DNA of 64,000 nucleotides from Epiperipatus broadwayi (GCA_028023455.1 JAQFVV010000255.1:1145699-1209698), one strand, 5' to 3'; shown: positions 23,161 through 35,602, counted from the first letter of the stretch. Program-made: numbers and translations. Notes: generated from the letters alone by a model not told the origin.

Positions 23161-23420
23161 GCTTGCAAATAAGTTCTTAACAAGCTTTGCAGAATATCCC
23201 CAACCCCAGAACAGTTTCTGCTACTGGCTTCCTCAGCAAGATGCTAGAATATTCAAGCATTAGCGAGGTGCAGCACCTTACTGAGGAAGCCAGTAGCAGA
23301 AACCGGTTTGGGATTGGGGATATTCTGCAAAGCTTGTTAAGAGCTTATTTGCGAGCTCTATATATAACATTTGTAATACAAGCTTATTAAATTAGGTCAT
23401 GTGACATATGACTTGATTTC
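23155..23420. repeat. Family C foldback (inverted dimer with hammerheads)
   Basis: The left arm AAATAAGTTCTTAACAAGCTT, TGCAGAATATCCCCAACCCC, CTGCTACTGGCTTCCTCAGC is answered by the right arm CTGAGGAAGCCAGTAGCAG, GGGATTGGGGATATTCTGCA, AAGCTTGTTAAGAGCTTATT. Each arm has a CUGAGGA...GAAAC core. The outer right flank AGCTCTATATATAACATTTG through ATGTGACATATGACTTG also occurs, inverted, beside the second copy at 37.75 kb. No coding sequence is convincing. Confidence 0.88.
23273..23313 (+). ncRNA. Hammerhead-like core, family C
   Basis: CUGAGGA (a permitted CUGANGA), stem II GC/GC plus a C-A mismatch with the flanking A-A mismatch, GAAA, stem III AC/GU around CG, cleavage triplet GUU, and stem I with four pairs (CUUA with UGGG, two of them U-G wobbles). 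GUU is an allowed but weaker triplet. An opposing core lies at about 23206-23240 on the minus strand. Confidence 0.55.
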
Positions 23421-23424
23421 TTTT

Positions 23425-24265
23425 ATCTTTAATATAAATTTCAGTTCATGTCAGTGAGTTTTTTAGATGATAAGCCTATGATTCAAACTTTTACCAAAAT
23501 AATGCATGGTCACACATTTCAAAATCTTTCAATAATGCATACAAAATGCTAACAGTTTTTTAATTAGCTTATAATCTGAACTTTTAACCTACAAGCAGGT
23601 ACAGAATTTAACTGATTAATATGTCCATATACATCTTTTTGAACACTTCTATGGTGCAAATTATAAAATTTAATAAACCATAAAATGTCATGCAAACTTA
23701 AGAATACCAATGTAATTAAATGCTTACAAGCATTTGACAGCATTATAAATCATAGTGATTATAGAGTTTTTTATACCATGATTCTATCATATCATCTAAC
23801 TAATATTTTGTCTCAAAAATTAAATTATATATTGTTAGTATCCTACTTAATACTAATATGATAAGTTTATTTGTTGAGCAACATGTAAAGAATAATAAAA
23901 TAAATAATAATATAAGTAGCAATTCATACAAGTAGATAGAGCAGGATGTGTTTAATAACTGTCTTTGTATTTTATGATTTGTGGGTAATATTCTTTTTAT
24001 TAATATCCTGCTTCAAAGAATTATTCAAAATGTAGCTTTGATAATCTACTTTATTCCATAAGAAAATATTAAGTGATTTCATTTTAAAGTTTTTTTCAAA
24101 CGGTGTTAAAAGTTCCAACCATTGTAACTTGAATATAGTCTTAATCAAAAAATTGTCTTCTCTTCAAAAATTTGAATATAACTTAAAAGAAAACTTAAAT
24201 AAATAAAATCTCAAAACTATCATAAATAAAAACATTTTTAGACTCCTTTTTTTTTTACTTTGTAT
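23425..24265. other. AT-rich sequence, no gene seen
   Basis: Nothing assignable. Confidence 0.4.
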
Positions 24266-24267
24266 AT

Positions 24268-24455
24268 CTAATTCAAAATAAATACATACAAAATGTATAT
24301 AAAGAAAAGCTTGGTTTAATACTTTAAACAGCATGATATGCTAAACATGCTTTCAGATAACTGGTGGGCATACTTAGCATACTATGCTATTTAAATATTA
24401 AACCAAGCTTTTCTTTATATATATTTTGTATGCATTTATTTTGAATTACATTGTT
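24268..24455. repeat. Foldback (MITE-like) element
   Basis: The left arm TAATTCAAAATAAATACATA, then AAAGAAAAGCTTGGTTTAAT, matches the reverse complement of ATTAAACCAAGCTTTTCTTT then TATGCATTTATTTTGAATTA. The centre holds imperfect AGCATGATATGCT/AGCATACTATGCT repeats. A degraded relative is probably at 48800-48965. Confidence 0.8.
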
Positions 24456-24693
24456 CTGAGAAAAGTTCTTAAAAGATTGATGTTACTTTATACATCTAAG
24501 TATTAAACTGTAATCTCTTTATTACAATTATATTTGACCCATTTTGAATACATATTTTTTAAGTAAACTATAAATTGCACTGTTCCATTTTTAGCCTAAT
24601 CCACTTACATATTGTCAATCAGATATTATGTTAAAAACCTAAACATCATAAAAACACCATTTTCTATGCTTTTACAAGCTGTTAAAGTATTAA

Positions 24694-25420
24694 CAAACTC
24701 TCCATAAAATAGTGGTACTTGGCACAAGTCCTAATAATTAATAGTTGTGAAAAGGTTTATGCATAAAATCCATATCTAGTGCCCACTCATCCAACATCAC
24801 CAGCTTAGTTTCTAGCTTGTCATTTTCATTAGAGATGAGCCTGAATCTGAGAGCATTGCACCTAGTTCTTACAATCTAATATGACCCTCTGCCAGCCATC
24901 TTTGACCTTTTTAGTAAACTATAAAGTTATGAGACTAAAATAAAAACATGATGATGTTTTCAATCCAAGCATATTAGCTTGTATAATCATGCAGATCTAA
25001 ACCCAGTTCAGTATCTATACATTTTGGTGCCTTTGGTTCTTTAATAATCATCCCATGGTCAGGATTAATACTAAACCACTGAATATCATATGACCATAAC
25101 CATTTCCAATATTTACATAAGCTGTTAAACATTAGCAAACTTTCCATACAGTAGTATCACCTAGTGCAAGCCATAGTAATCAATGGATGCAAGAATGTTT
25201 GGTAAAAGGCAGCTGCTAGAGTTTTGCATTAGATCCTAAGATTTAGTTGCAGTGCTCTCAAATCCAAGATTTCTCACTGATGAAAGCCATAAGTTAGAAA
25301 CAAGTCTGGAGATATTGGATGAGTAGCACTAGATAAAGATTTCATACATAATCCTTCTTGCATCTGTTGATTATTATGGATTGCATTGGGCGGCACCACT
25401 GTATACAAAGTTTGCTACAA
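24694..25420. repeat. Family A copies, diverged (two opposed units)
   Basis: The first unit (24694-25075) keeps TGCATAAAATCCATATCTAG, CACTCATCCAACATCACCAG and the distal TTTTGGTGCCTTTGGTTC block, but its hammerhead boxes are eroded. The second (about 25130-25420) has both a forward start and a reversed end and carries a better core at 25269-25312. This is an older, rearranged insertion. Confidence 0.75.
25269..25312 (+). ncRNA. Hammerhead-like core, family A (diverged)
   Basis: CUGAUGA, stem II AGC/GUU with loop CAUAA between A-A, GAAA, AC-AA-GU, cleavage triplet GUC, then UGGAGA. Core boxes are intact. Stem I has a mismatch and wobbles, so activity is doubtful. Confidence 0.5.
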
Positions 25421-25588
25421 ATATCTTACTATTATTTATATTTGTATTTAATAAGGCAACATATTTTTTACTTTAAAAATAACAAAATTATTGATCGTAA
25501 AGTATAAACTAAATAGAGTATTTAAAAAGATTAAATGGACTATCAAACAAACAAGAAAGTTTATGATTTGTTACTTTTTTTTCCCATG

Positions 25589-25676
25589 TGTCAAAGCATT
25601 GGCCGGGAAGAGAATCCGCAAACCTGGGACAACTGCTTGTAAGGCAGCTGTGCTGACCACTCACCAACTCTTGACA
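25589..25676 (-). repeat. tRNA-like hairpin element, copy 2
   Basis: On the minus strand TGTCAAGAGTTGGTGAGTGG, a stem CTGC CTTACAA GCAG with a seven-base anticodon-type loop (TAC in the anticodon position), CCCAGGTTTGCGGATTCTC (a degraded B box) and CCGGCCAATGCTTTGACA. The anticodon arm folds better than in copy 1. The outer ends TGTCAA/TTGACA extend the acceptor stem. It is a tRNA-derived element or pseudogene. Confidence 0.7.
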
Positions 25677-25847
25677 TGATTTGTTACTTTTAAAGAACAT
25701 TTTAACAATAAATGACTTGATTGATAAATAATTTAATTCACAAACATTTTTTTCTCAGTATGTATTATCTGGAGATTAAATGGAAAAATATTAAAAATAA
25801 TAGCTTCATCATTTTCTTTAGTAATGATTTATTTAATGCACGTAAGT

Positions 25848-25962
25848 AATATTTACTAAGGCAATAAACCTCAAGAATGTGCACTTGAAAATGTGAAGGT
25901 AGGGACCTCTACAAGTCTTAACCACAAGTTTACACTTTGGAAGAAAAGAAGGGAACCCAAGT
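25848..25962 (-). repeat. Family D repeat (minus copy)
   Basis: Reverse complement of the 20519-20630 block, including GGGACCTCTACAAGTCTTAA and GGAAGAAAAGAAGGGAACCC. Confidence 0.8.
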
Positions 25963-25964
25963 AA

Positions 25965-26820
25965 ATATTACTTTAGTAATGATTAAAAAACAAGCTGCAG
26001 AAATATTCAAAAATTCTTATAATACTCTGTATGCTTAGTGATGTGATAGAGTAGTGGTGCTTACGATTCAGAAATCGCAGTTCTTTTCTGGTATGCAAAC
26101 TTCATATATACTTTCAAAATCCAAATCCTTTCATTTTTTTACTTCCATTATCTTAACAAAAAAAAATTAACTAGAAGTATTTGAGATAGAGTGAAAGATG
26201 AATACATTAAAAAATCATGAATTCAAATTCATAAATTAAAACATATTTAAGTTTATTTAAAGTGCTTACATTATTCTCTAACTATTTCCGATTTCATTAT
26301 TTGAAACTGTGTAGACTAGCTTGAGTAGCTACTCAGTTGCTTATGATATTTTATGATTTCCTGTATATTACATTTAATATTAAAGTTAATTTAAGATGCT
26401 TTCTATTTAATATTTGTGTGTTTTCATGTGAGATTATGCATGAAAACATAATTTCTAATCTACATTCAGCGATGAATAAAAGATAGGCTATAGAAATATT
26501 AAAAAAACTCTCACAGTACCATCAGTGATGTAGTATCATCGGTAGATGTTGTTTTTGTTTCAAAGTTCAAACTGCATATTTGTTTAATTGTTGAAGAGAT
26601 CAATTATTAATGTAAAATATAAAATAAAATTATATGTGTTCGTTCTTTAAAATTTTGAAACTCGTTGAAAATGTTTTCCATGCTCATTTTAAACTTTCAA
26701 TTCAGGAAGTATCTTCCATGGAATATATCAATAGTTTAGTAATCAATTTAAACAAAATGCCATACAAATATTCTTTAATAATAAACAATCATAAAGTACT
26801 TCTTGTTTGAGAATTATTTT
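25965..26820. other. AT-rich sequence, no gene seen
   Basis: No assignable gene or repeat. Confidence 0.4.
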
Positions 26821-26823
26821 GTT

Positions 26824-27120
26824 ATTAAACAAGGCAAAACTCTCCATACAGTAGCACCATCCTGTGCCAACCAGAGTAATCAATGGATTCCAGAAGGCTT
26901 GTGCATAAAATCCCTATCTAGTGCCTACTCATCCAATATCCCCAGACTAGTTTCTGGCTTGTGGCCTTAGTAGGCACTAGATAGGGATTTATGCACAAGC
27001 CTTCTGGCATCCATTGATTACTCTGGTTGACACAGGGTGGCACTACTGTATGGAGAGTTTTGCATTGTTTAATAACAATTATGTGCTAGTATAAGAGAGG
27101 TGATCATGTGGTGTTTGGAA
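26824..27120. repeat. Family A foldback, short inverted dimer
   Basis: The two arms are joined at GGCTTGTGGCCTTAGTAGGC, so the turn lies inside the hammerhead region. The CUGANGA box is missing from both arms. Otherwise the arms match closely from CAAAACTCTCCATACAGTAG outward, indicating that the dimer is not ancient. Confidence 0.88.
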
Positions 27121-27124
27121 TTAT

Positions 27125-27660
27125 TTTGTCTGAGTTTGAAATCAACTAGTTAGTTGAACTTTACTCAGGACATTTTTTTTAAACATTCCCTATTTAATAA
27201 AAATAGCATTATAGTTGTTAGTGAATCATCTGAAATACAAAATATATCATGTTTCTAAAATTCCATTAAGTTGGAGATAATATATATTTTTCCCACTTTT
27301 TTTCTTAAGAAAATTGCCTACAAACATTCAACTTTTTAGATATCCATCTTAATTTACCACTTTTTTGTTTAGAATATTTTCTCTCTTTTTTTTCTTTAAC
27401 CTTCTTTTGTATTCTACTTCTTCATTATTATTTAACATTCTTTTATTGTTTTATATCAATTAATTTTCAACTTTCTAGATTTTTTATTGCCCAGCATATA
27501 TGCTTCAAGAATTCCACGTAAGTTGGAAAGTTAATTTACCCAAAAATAAATTAGCATTGTGTGTATATATAGGATTAAATAAATCAACAATTCTCTTCCA
27601 AACGTAAATACTCAACACATATATATATTACATAGAGTTAAAAAAAAAATTAAAAAAATA
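27125..27660. other. AT-rich sequence, no gene seen
   Basis: No assignable gene. A TA/CA-rich run lies near 27618-27628. Confidence 0.4.
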
Positions 27661-28266
27661 AATAAATACTAACTCACCAAGCACTTTTAGTACTGTATAC
27701 CCGGTTCATGGCGACTAATTTAAACTGAATGATTAATATTCTAGTGCATACTCAATAGGACACTCATATTACTTTGATTAATGATGTCATTAGACTTACT
27801 AATAAACCAAGCCACTTTTAACTTCATCTTCCTATCATTAGGCTCATTGCAAATAGTACTAATCATTTAAGAAAAACATTCATGCCCACTAATTTTCTCA
27901 TGATTAAAAAATACGGAATTAACTTGAGATTCCATTTTACATTTCCTGTATTGATAAACATGTTGTTGCAACCTTGTTGGTATATTATCTGTCGTTTAAC
28001 CAGACTCCATATTTATCATCACCATCCACACTATCCTTTTTATCAAACTATTTAAACATAAGGGTGATCTAAGACCAACATTATAATCTTTACTAATTAT
28101 TCCTTTCAATTTCATATTTATAGATGCCATATATGGCAAAGAAATCCATTCTTTATTTGTTTTCTTCACTAACATCCATATTTTGTTTAAACCTGACTTT
28201 ATAAAATAACTTCAATTGTCTATACAATAAATTTTTATTGTATCTCACACTTATTAATTTGTTAAT

Positions 28267-28590
28267 CTATCCTTCAATATTTCTTTTTCTATCTGTCTCA
28301 CATTTACACGAATATAAATTATAATTCAAAACACATTTAAATCCAGCTACTTTATAATTTAAAGATATCCACGATGATGGATGTATAAAAGCCCTTACAT
28401 TTAATGATTTAATAACCATTTTATACACTAACTCTTTATGATCTCTACATACATTTACATCTAAATAATTCAAAGACATATTATCCTCAAATTCCATAGT
28501 CCATACTGAACCTGAATTATTATTCAAATTAATAAAAATATCTTCCATCAATTTTTTTGGTTCATACACAAACACATAATCCACATACAT
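28267..28590 (-). pseudogene. PLE reverse transcriptase fragment (motif C onward)
   Basis: The frame starts MYVDYVFVYEPKKLMEDIF, corresponding to RYVDDVFV in the plus copy, so the second catalytic Asp is Tyr here. It continues through EFEDNMSLNYLDVNV and KCETDRKRNIEG. It lacks the other RT motifs, which lie on the far side of the LTR insertion. Confidence 0.8.
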
Positions 28591-28680
28591 CCTATAAAAA
28601 TATTATTGTTATTTATAAATTGCTTTACAATATATTTTTCCATTTCTGAAACATAAAAAACTACAAATTACACCACTTAC

Positions 28681-29314
28681 TGTTATATTTGTAAAAATAT
28701 TTATATTTACATTAGTATAAGTTTGTGCACTCTAGAAAAAGTAGAAAATATATTAGAGAAATATATTTTAAATCGCTAACTGATAAGCGTTAAATTTAAT
28801 TAATAAATTTACGTCAATTACATAAGAATATTGCGAATGAGAAATTCCAAGAAATTTACTGATTACAAATATTTCTTGATAAGAGACTAATTAGTCTAAA
28901 GAGATGGAGAATTGCTTTATATGGAAATGAGTAATTAATTTTGTGTAATTAAAAGCTAAGATGATATCCATTGTATGATAACAAACTATAAACAGAGTAA
29001 GCAACAAAGTGTGTTGTTCTGATTTCCAGTGAACTTAACAAGTGAAAGAGTACAGAGAGAATTTAAATGACAATAGCTGAAAGAAGCTTAAGTACTGGTG
29101 CAGCACTGTAATGCTAAGCCAATGTGTTTGCAAGCAGCAGCAGAAACAGGCCAAAGAGTTTGGAAAGGCATGCAAAAAGTAGGCAGTTTGTGGTGTCAGG
29201 GAAGTGAATCAAAAGTGAACTATATATATTGTGTATTTGAGTAGCAAGAACTTTTCACTATTCTTGTTTCTTGTATGTTTGTTTGCTGGCCACCCAGTCA
29301 TAGTTGGGGACACA
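28681..29314 (+). repeat. Left LTR of the nested element
   Basis: 634 bp, matching 30615-31225 with substitutions and indels. It shares the block from TGTTATATTT to AGTCATAGTTGGGGACACA. Just inside the element, ATTGATACAGTCAC could be a worn primer-binding site. Confidence 0.85.
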
Positions 29315-29429
29315 ACAAATTATTGATACAGTCACATTGAACCTGTGAGTAGCTAATAAGCTAAATTGTGAAAAGTTAACAATCTAGGGAATACTGAAAA
29401 TGGTGCTAGGTCAATCCATAATAATGCAA

Positions 29430-30084
29430 TTCGATGTGACTAATTCTAGTCAATGACAATGGTATGCCACACAGTTGGAAATTTCTTTTTATTAAATGGA
29501 GTCAAAGACAATAAGAGGAAGATAGCTGCTTTAATGTGTATGTCAGGTCTAAATGTCATTGACATTATAAAGAAGTATTTCAACATACCCATAACAGAAG
29601 GAATAAGATATGAAGAGATAATTAATAAGCTGAATTAATGTTTTAACCCCAGACTATCCAGACATATTGCCAGATTAGTTTTAAGAAATAGGAGGCAATG
29701 GAAGGGCAATTTGATAAAACAGGTTGGAATCATATAAAAAAACTGTCTAAAGAGTGTGGATGGGGCAAGTTTATAGACAAAGTTCTGCTTGATCAATTAA
29801 TCTGGGGCATGTCAGAGAACAGACTCCATCAAAATCTGCTTGCCGATGCAGAATTAAAGTTTTAAGAAGCTATTAAAAAGGGGGTGGCCCATGAATTTGT
29901 CGTGGAACAGGCCACTGTTTTCAGTAATGAAAATTATAGCAAAACAACAGTGTATAAGATGGAGTGTGAAACAGAAATTAAAAATCCTTGTTGCATGAAC
30001 AAAGCTTTTAGGATAAAAATAAAGTGTTTTTGCTGTGAAAAACTAGGCCACTTCAAAAAGGACTGTAGATTTAAACATGAATGA
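29430..30084 (+). pseudogene. Retrotransposon Gag remnant with CCHC knuckle
   Basis: Translation in shifting frames gives a gypsy-like Gag: GNFFLLNGVKDNKRKIAALM and YFNIPITEGIRYEEI, then KEC GWGKFIDKVLLDQLIWGM, ENRLHQNLL and AHEFVVEQATVF. It ends in a zinc knuckle CFCCEKLGHFKKDC (CX2CX4HX4C) near 30036-30077. Stops and frameshifts separate the parts. No protease or RT follows before the right LTR. Confidence 0.75.
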
Positions 30085-30614
30085 TGTCATATCTGTAACG
30101 GAAAGGCCACCTTGCAGGCACATATAGAGAATCACCAGAAAGGAATACTCAACAAAGAAAATGTAATCCAGGCACAAATAGTAGAATGTTTAGCATTAAC
30201 TATATATCAACCAAGTGGCAAAGTATTGCCATGAGAGATAGGACCATTTCACAAGAACAATACCCCAAACATAGGATCAGAAACAGAATAATGTTTACTG
30301 CAGAAGAATAATCAGCTGCTTAAAGAAGTTGAAGAATAAAAGAAAAAGAATTCCTAGAACAGGTAAAGATTTGGATGCAGTATGAAATGGAGCTAAAAGA
30401 AAAGATGGATCAAAAGTGAAAATGAAATAGACACTTTCAAAGGTTTTTTATAAGAATGACAATCTTTATACAGTAAGCTGCCACACACAAAAACTGAAGA
30501 ACAAGTAAAAACCCAGAGTTTCTCCAAGTGGGAGAAAAAAGCACTCAAGGTGTTTACATAATCTTCAAGATTATATCGATTAATCGGAAAAGGGTTTTCT
30601 AGAGTGGGGGGAGA

Positions 30615-31225
30615 TGTTATATTTTGTAAAAATATTTATATTTACATTAGTATAAGTTTGTTTACTCCAGAAAAAGTAGAAAATATATTAGAGAAATATA
30701 TTTTAGATCGTTAACTGACAAGCATTAAATTTAATTAATAAATTTACGTTGAGATAAGAATATTGCTATTGATAAATTTCAAGAAATTTGCTGATTACAA
30801 ATATTTATTGATAATCTAAAGAGATAGAGAATTGTCTTATAAGGAAATAAGTAATTAATTGTGTGTGTAATTAAAAGCTAAGATGAATTCCATCACATGA
30901 TAACAAACTATAAATAGGGTAAGCAACAAAGGATGTTGTTCTGATTTCCTGTGAACTTACCAAGTAAACAAGTAAAGAGAGAATTTATGTGGCAATAGCT
31001 GAAAGAATCTTAAGTGCCTGTGAGTGCTCTAGTGTGGAGCCACCATATTCACAAGAAGCAGCAGGACTGAGCCAAAGAGTTTGGTAAGCCATGCAGAAAG
31101 TAGACAGTTGTGAAGTGCATCGGGAAGTAAATCAAAAATGAACTATATATAATGTGTATGTGAGTAGCAAGAACTTGTTTACTGTATATTTGTTCTCTGG
31201 ATGCCCAGTCATAGTTGGGGACACA
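30615..31225 (+). repeat. Right LTR of the nested element
   Basis: About 611 bp, the partner of 28681-29314, preceded directly by the purine tract at 30602-30614. The exact right boundary is uncertain by about two bases. Confidence 0.85.
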
Positions 31226-31392
31226 GAACTTATTGCCAAACCCATTGGCCAACCATTCTTCATTTGATACTTATAATCCCCATATCTTGTAGTAATATCA
31301 CTATTAATCTATTCCAAAACATCTATAATAAATTTCACTTTACACATATCTATATCATAATCTATTAAAAGTTTTTTAATTATACTTACAGA

Positions 31393-31722
31393 TCATCCCC
31401 AATCCACAGATCCATATAATCCACAAACATTCAATGAGGCCATATAATAATCTTGAACATTTTTAGCGGATTCTAAAATATGTACAAATTCAAATGTAGA
31501 TTTAATCGTAAACCTGCCAAAGCCTATAAAATATTGCAACCATTTCACAACCAACTGAGATACTTTATGATAATAACAGCTATGAAGGTCAATCATTAAT
31601 CTCAATAGAACCATCTCTTTATGTATCTTAACATTAGCAAACCTCCTTGGAATGATTGCTGCTGAGGGATAAATTTTCAAATATTCCTTCCTTATAAATA
31701 CTTTCCCAATACATGGACACAA
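31393..31722 (-). pseudogene. PLE reverse transcriptase fragment (N-terminal motifs)
   Basis: Contains NVKIHKEMVLLRLMIDLHSC, VSQLVVKWLQYFIGFGRF and ESAKNVQDYYMASLNVCGLY, which align with the plus-strand copy at 31890-32110. The KxHK...LR pattern resembles the PLE RT motif 1-2 region. The frame breaks at both ends. Confidence 0.75.
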
Positions 31723-31794
31723 AACTTTGGCAATAAACCTATCTTTCCATACAGTTAAATTATAATTTTAATTCTTTGAAATTTCAAATTACAA

Positions 31795-33290
31795 ATTTGT
31801 TTAGACATTTTTTCATCATATACATGTTTTCTCAATAAAACAAATCTATTGCCTATGTCCTCTTTCATACATACAAAGTTTTCTTCTTGTATACATAAAG
31901 AGAATGCTCCATTGAGATTAACGATTGACTTTGGTGATTGTTATTATCAGAAAGCATCTCAGTTGGTTGCAAAATGGTTACAAGATTTTATAGGCTTTGG
32001 CAGGTTTGCGACTAAATCTACATTTGAATTTGTATGTTTTAGAATCTGCTAAAAATGTTCAGGATTATTATATGGCTTCATTGAATGTTTGTGAATTATA
32101 TGGATCTGTGGATTGTGGTCAATCTATAAGTATAATTAAAAAACTATTAATAGATTATGATGTAGATGTATGTAAAGTGAAATTTATTACAAAAGTTTGG
32201 AATAATAATATTACTCCAAGATATAGGGAGTATAAGTATCAAATGAAGACTGTTTGGCCAATGGGTTTGGCAGTAAGTGGTGTTGTGATAATATTTTGTA
32301 TATGAGATATGTGGATGATGTGTTTGTGTAAGGATCAAGAAACTTGATTGAAGATATTTTCATTAATTTGAATAATAATTCGGGTTTAGTATGGGCTATG
32401 GAATTTGAGGATAATGTCTTTGAATTATTTAGATGTAAATATATAGAGAGATCATTAAGAGTTTGTGTATAAAATGATTATTGAGCCATTAAATGTAAAG
32501 GGTTTTATACACCCATTGTCACAGATATCTTTAAATTATAAATTAGTTAGATTTAAATGGTTTTTGAATCGTAATTTATATTTATGTAAATGTGAGACAG
32601 ATAGGAAAAGAAATATTGAAGGCTATATTAATGATTTAATAAGTGTGGGCTACAATAAAATTTTATGGTATAGTCAATTGAAGTTATTTTATAATAAAGT
32701 CAGGTTTAAACAAAATATGGGTGGAGTGAAGAAATAGATAAAAAATGGATTTCTTTATCATATATGGCATCTATAAATATGAAATTGAAAGGAATAATTG
32801 GTAAAGATTATAATGTTGGTCTTAGATCACCCTTATGTTAAATAAGTTGATAAATAATTCAAAGGATAGTATGGATGGTGATAATAAATATGAAGTTGTA
32901 TATTCAATTGTTTGCCGTGAGTTTGGTTATAATGATATTTATTATAGTGAAACGAAAAGCAATATATCAAGAAGGTTGCGGCAACATGTTTATCAATATA
33001 GAAAATATAAAATGGAATCTCAGGTTTATTCAGTATTTTTTAATCATGAGAAAATTAGTGGACATGAATGTCTTCCTCAAATGATTAGTGCTGTTTGCAA
33101 TGAGCCTAATGATAGGAAGAGGAAGTTAAAAGAGGCCCGATTTATGACTAGTCTAATGGCGTCATTAATCAACGTAATATGAGTTTCCCATTGAGCATGC
33201 ACTGGAATATTAACCGTTCAGTTTAAATTAGTCGCCATGAATCTGGTATATAGTACCGAAAGCGCTTGGTGAATTAGTATTTATTTTTTA
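31795..33290 (+). mobile_element. PLE copy, plus strand, decayed, inverted partner
   Basis: Head-to-head with the minus copy. RT pieces occur at 31890-32340 (IHKENAPLRLTIDFGDCYY, PMGLAVSG, MRYVDDVFV), further RT at 32460-32690, and GIY-YIG at 32835-33182. The 3' tail has CCGAAAGCGCTTGGTG. Several frameshifts and a stop at about 32330 make it non-functional. Confidence 0.85.
32835..33182 (+). pseudogene. PLE GIY-YIG endonuclease fragment
   Basis: The 115-codon frame has EVVYSIVCREFGYNDIYYSE (the VYxIxC...IYYxET form of GIY-YIG), then RRLRQHVYQYRKYK, a HEK...GHEC segment and NEPNDRKRKLKEARF. This is the C-terminal domain of the plus-strand PLE copy. The upstream RT is in other frames. Confidence 0.82.
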
Positions 33291-33294
33291 TTTT

Positions 33295-35600
33295 AAATTT
33301 TTCCCCCCTGTGTAATATTTATATACGTGTTAGATATTTATATGTAGGATTACTACGCCGAAAGTCTCAAGTTAATTGAGAACTTAAAAAAGTGGGATAT
33401 CTAAAATGATTTTTTTTATAGTGTTGATTTAATGTTTTATTTATTAGAGAGATATATTACGTCATTTGATGACTTCCTTTAAACAGAGAAAAATAAATCC
33501 ATAATTCATGTAATTTCATATAATATATCATAAGAAAAAAATTATCTCGATATAAATAGCTTTAAATTTGTAATTATATGTGGAAAATGATTAATAATAA
33601 TTAATGGTAATGAATTTTCAAATCATTGAATTCTGTTTTTGGCCGCTTATCTTAAATACTGACAGTTAAATGTTAACCTTAAAATCTATCTTTTTACTTT
33701 AAAAATAAAAACTAATTATATTTTTATTAAAACTTTCCACTGTTCATACTTTTATAATTTAACAATAAATAATTAATGAATTTTAATAAAATGCACTGTG
33801 TTTCTTTTGTTTAAAAACTCAAATAGTAAATTCATGTTAACAGTTTTTTATACATATATAAAAAAAATAACAGAATAGTAATGCAAATAAATAATTCAAT
33901 TTTTAACATTTACTTAAATTAATAGTTATTTAATTAAAGGCAATCAAAATAAAATAATTTTAATTTTAAATAAGTAAATAAAAAATTAAATAAAATTGAA
34001 TTTTAATAAAAAAATAAACAATTTATTCCATTATATATATATTTAATATTCAATGTTAAGAATTTTCCTTCTAATTGAATCTATGCCTGTTAAACGACTC
34101 TATTATCTATTATCAATCTGTCATTTTGTTGTTAAATGTTAATTTGTTTTTGTAGTGTTTTTTTTTTAATTCAAATACCTTAAATAATAAGCTTATTTAT
34201 ATTAGCAATTTTTATTTGTGTTAAATCAATAAAATATTCATTTTGTCAATTACTGAAATGATAGTATGATGTTTAAGCATCAAAATTTTTGAGCACAATT
34301 CAGCTGACCAAAATGAGTTTTTATTTTGTTTGACTCTGTTAACAATCACTATAGGAACCATGCTATTGAGTCTAACCTACTATCATTACGTCCTCACTTC
34401 ACAAATAATTGTACTGAGTACTGTTTATGAATACATTTCAGTTTTAACTTATACTGAATTCAGTTTTATTTTATTATGATAGTGTTTTAAAAACTTGACT
34501 AATTTTCAACTAATATGTATACTACACTGTCTTTTACTTTTCACGATTTATATATATTGTAATAGCATAAATAAATGAATACTATAATTAATTTACTAAA
34601 TGGTCCATGATATCTAGGTGCCAAAATTTATAATGGTATAAATATGATCTAGTTTTAATTATCGACAGTCACACAAACTGGGTAAGCCACAATCTCTACC
34701 AGTATAAATGAATAAGAATTTATGAAATAGTTATTATCATTTAAATAACCCCTTTACATTCGGAAGCCAAAATCTATAATGCTATAAATGTAAATAAGAA
34801 TTATACAACACGAATTAAGCAAGCTAAATCTTTGATATAAATATTGTTTTAGATTATCTGACTAAAATGTATAATGACATAAATATTAATGAGTCACCAA
34901 CTATTACCATAAAGAAATCTATAACGGATTTAAAATAAATAAATTATCACTAATTAAATAACTTGTCACATTAGAATACCAATTATAATTTACTCTACCA
35001 AATAGTTCATCATATTTTGATAATGCTAATTTTATAATAGTATAATTTAACTGCAAATTAATAATTTTAGAATACTCTAATTTAATACCCAATTATAACA
35101 GTATGAAACATATATGAAATAATAGTAAAGAATATAAATTATAAAATAAGTTGAATGCCAATTTATTAATTTAAATAACCAACTAACACTTATTGAAAAT
35201 TTAATATTTTAACCAATAAAGTTTCAATAAGAAAATTATTGAAATAAGGTAATAAATTATTAAGACATATAAATGTTTGTTTATACTTTAACTAGTTAAA
35301 TATTTACTATAAAAAAAATAAAAATGGTGTAGAAACTCTTTAAGTTAATACCACAGAACAATGTAATCAATAAATTAAAAATAATTATGAGATTCAAATT
35401 TAATTAATAAAATAAAATTTATTAACATAAAAAATAGGTAATAAATAGATAATAAAATATAAATTGATGACTGATAAAATAACCTAAAGATACATTTTGT
35501 TAAAATTTTTAACTTGTGTACTGGGAAGTGTTGCAAAGAACAATGCATGGATAACCAGAAAGAAAATATCTATTTGTATAATCAATACTAAATAAACCTT
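33295..35600. other. AT-rich sequence, no gene seen
   Basis: Very AT-rich. There are loosely similar phrases of the type AAATAACC...CAAAATCTATAATG.TATAAATAT at 34600-35150, suggesting a worn tandem array of roughly 100-bp units. No gene is recognisable. Confidence 0.4.
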
Positions 35601-35602
35601 TA

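Larger units (their letters stand above)
28681..31227 (+). mobile_element. Gag-only LTR element nested in the PLE
   Basis: Two direct repeats of about 0.6 kb bound a 1.3-kb interior with Gag-like fragments and no RT or integrase. The left LTR begins TGTTATATTTG and both LTRs end near GGGGACACA. A purine tract GTGGGGGGAGA precedes the right LTR. The flanks ACTTAC (ending 28680) and ACTTAT (from about 31228) look like a diverged target duplication. Removing the element rejoins PLE sequence that matches the plus copy. The LTRs have diverged visibly, so it is old. Probably a deletion derivative of a gypsy-type element. Confidence 0.85.
27665..31795 (-). mobile_element. PLE copy, minus strand, decayed, split by an LTR element
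   Basis: On the minus strand the RT fragment lies at 31230-31722 (motifs around FANVKIHKEM and SAKNVQDYYMASLNVCGLYG). An inserted LTR element follows at about 28681-31227. The downstream RT with a YVD-type box is at 28267-28590, and the degraded GIY-YIG region and 3' tail reach 27665. It is a homologous inverted copy of the plus-strand PLE at 31795-33290. Many stops and shifts make it a pseudogene. Confidence 0.85.

Noticed and set aside
23187-23390. 67-codon frame
   Set aside because: It lies across the two arms of the family C foldback.
28681-31227. Autonomous LTR retrotransposon
   Set aside because: The interior is only about 1.3 kb with broken Gag and has no protease, RT or integrase.
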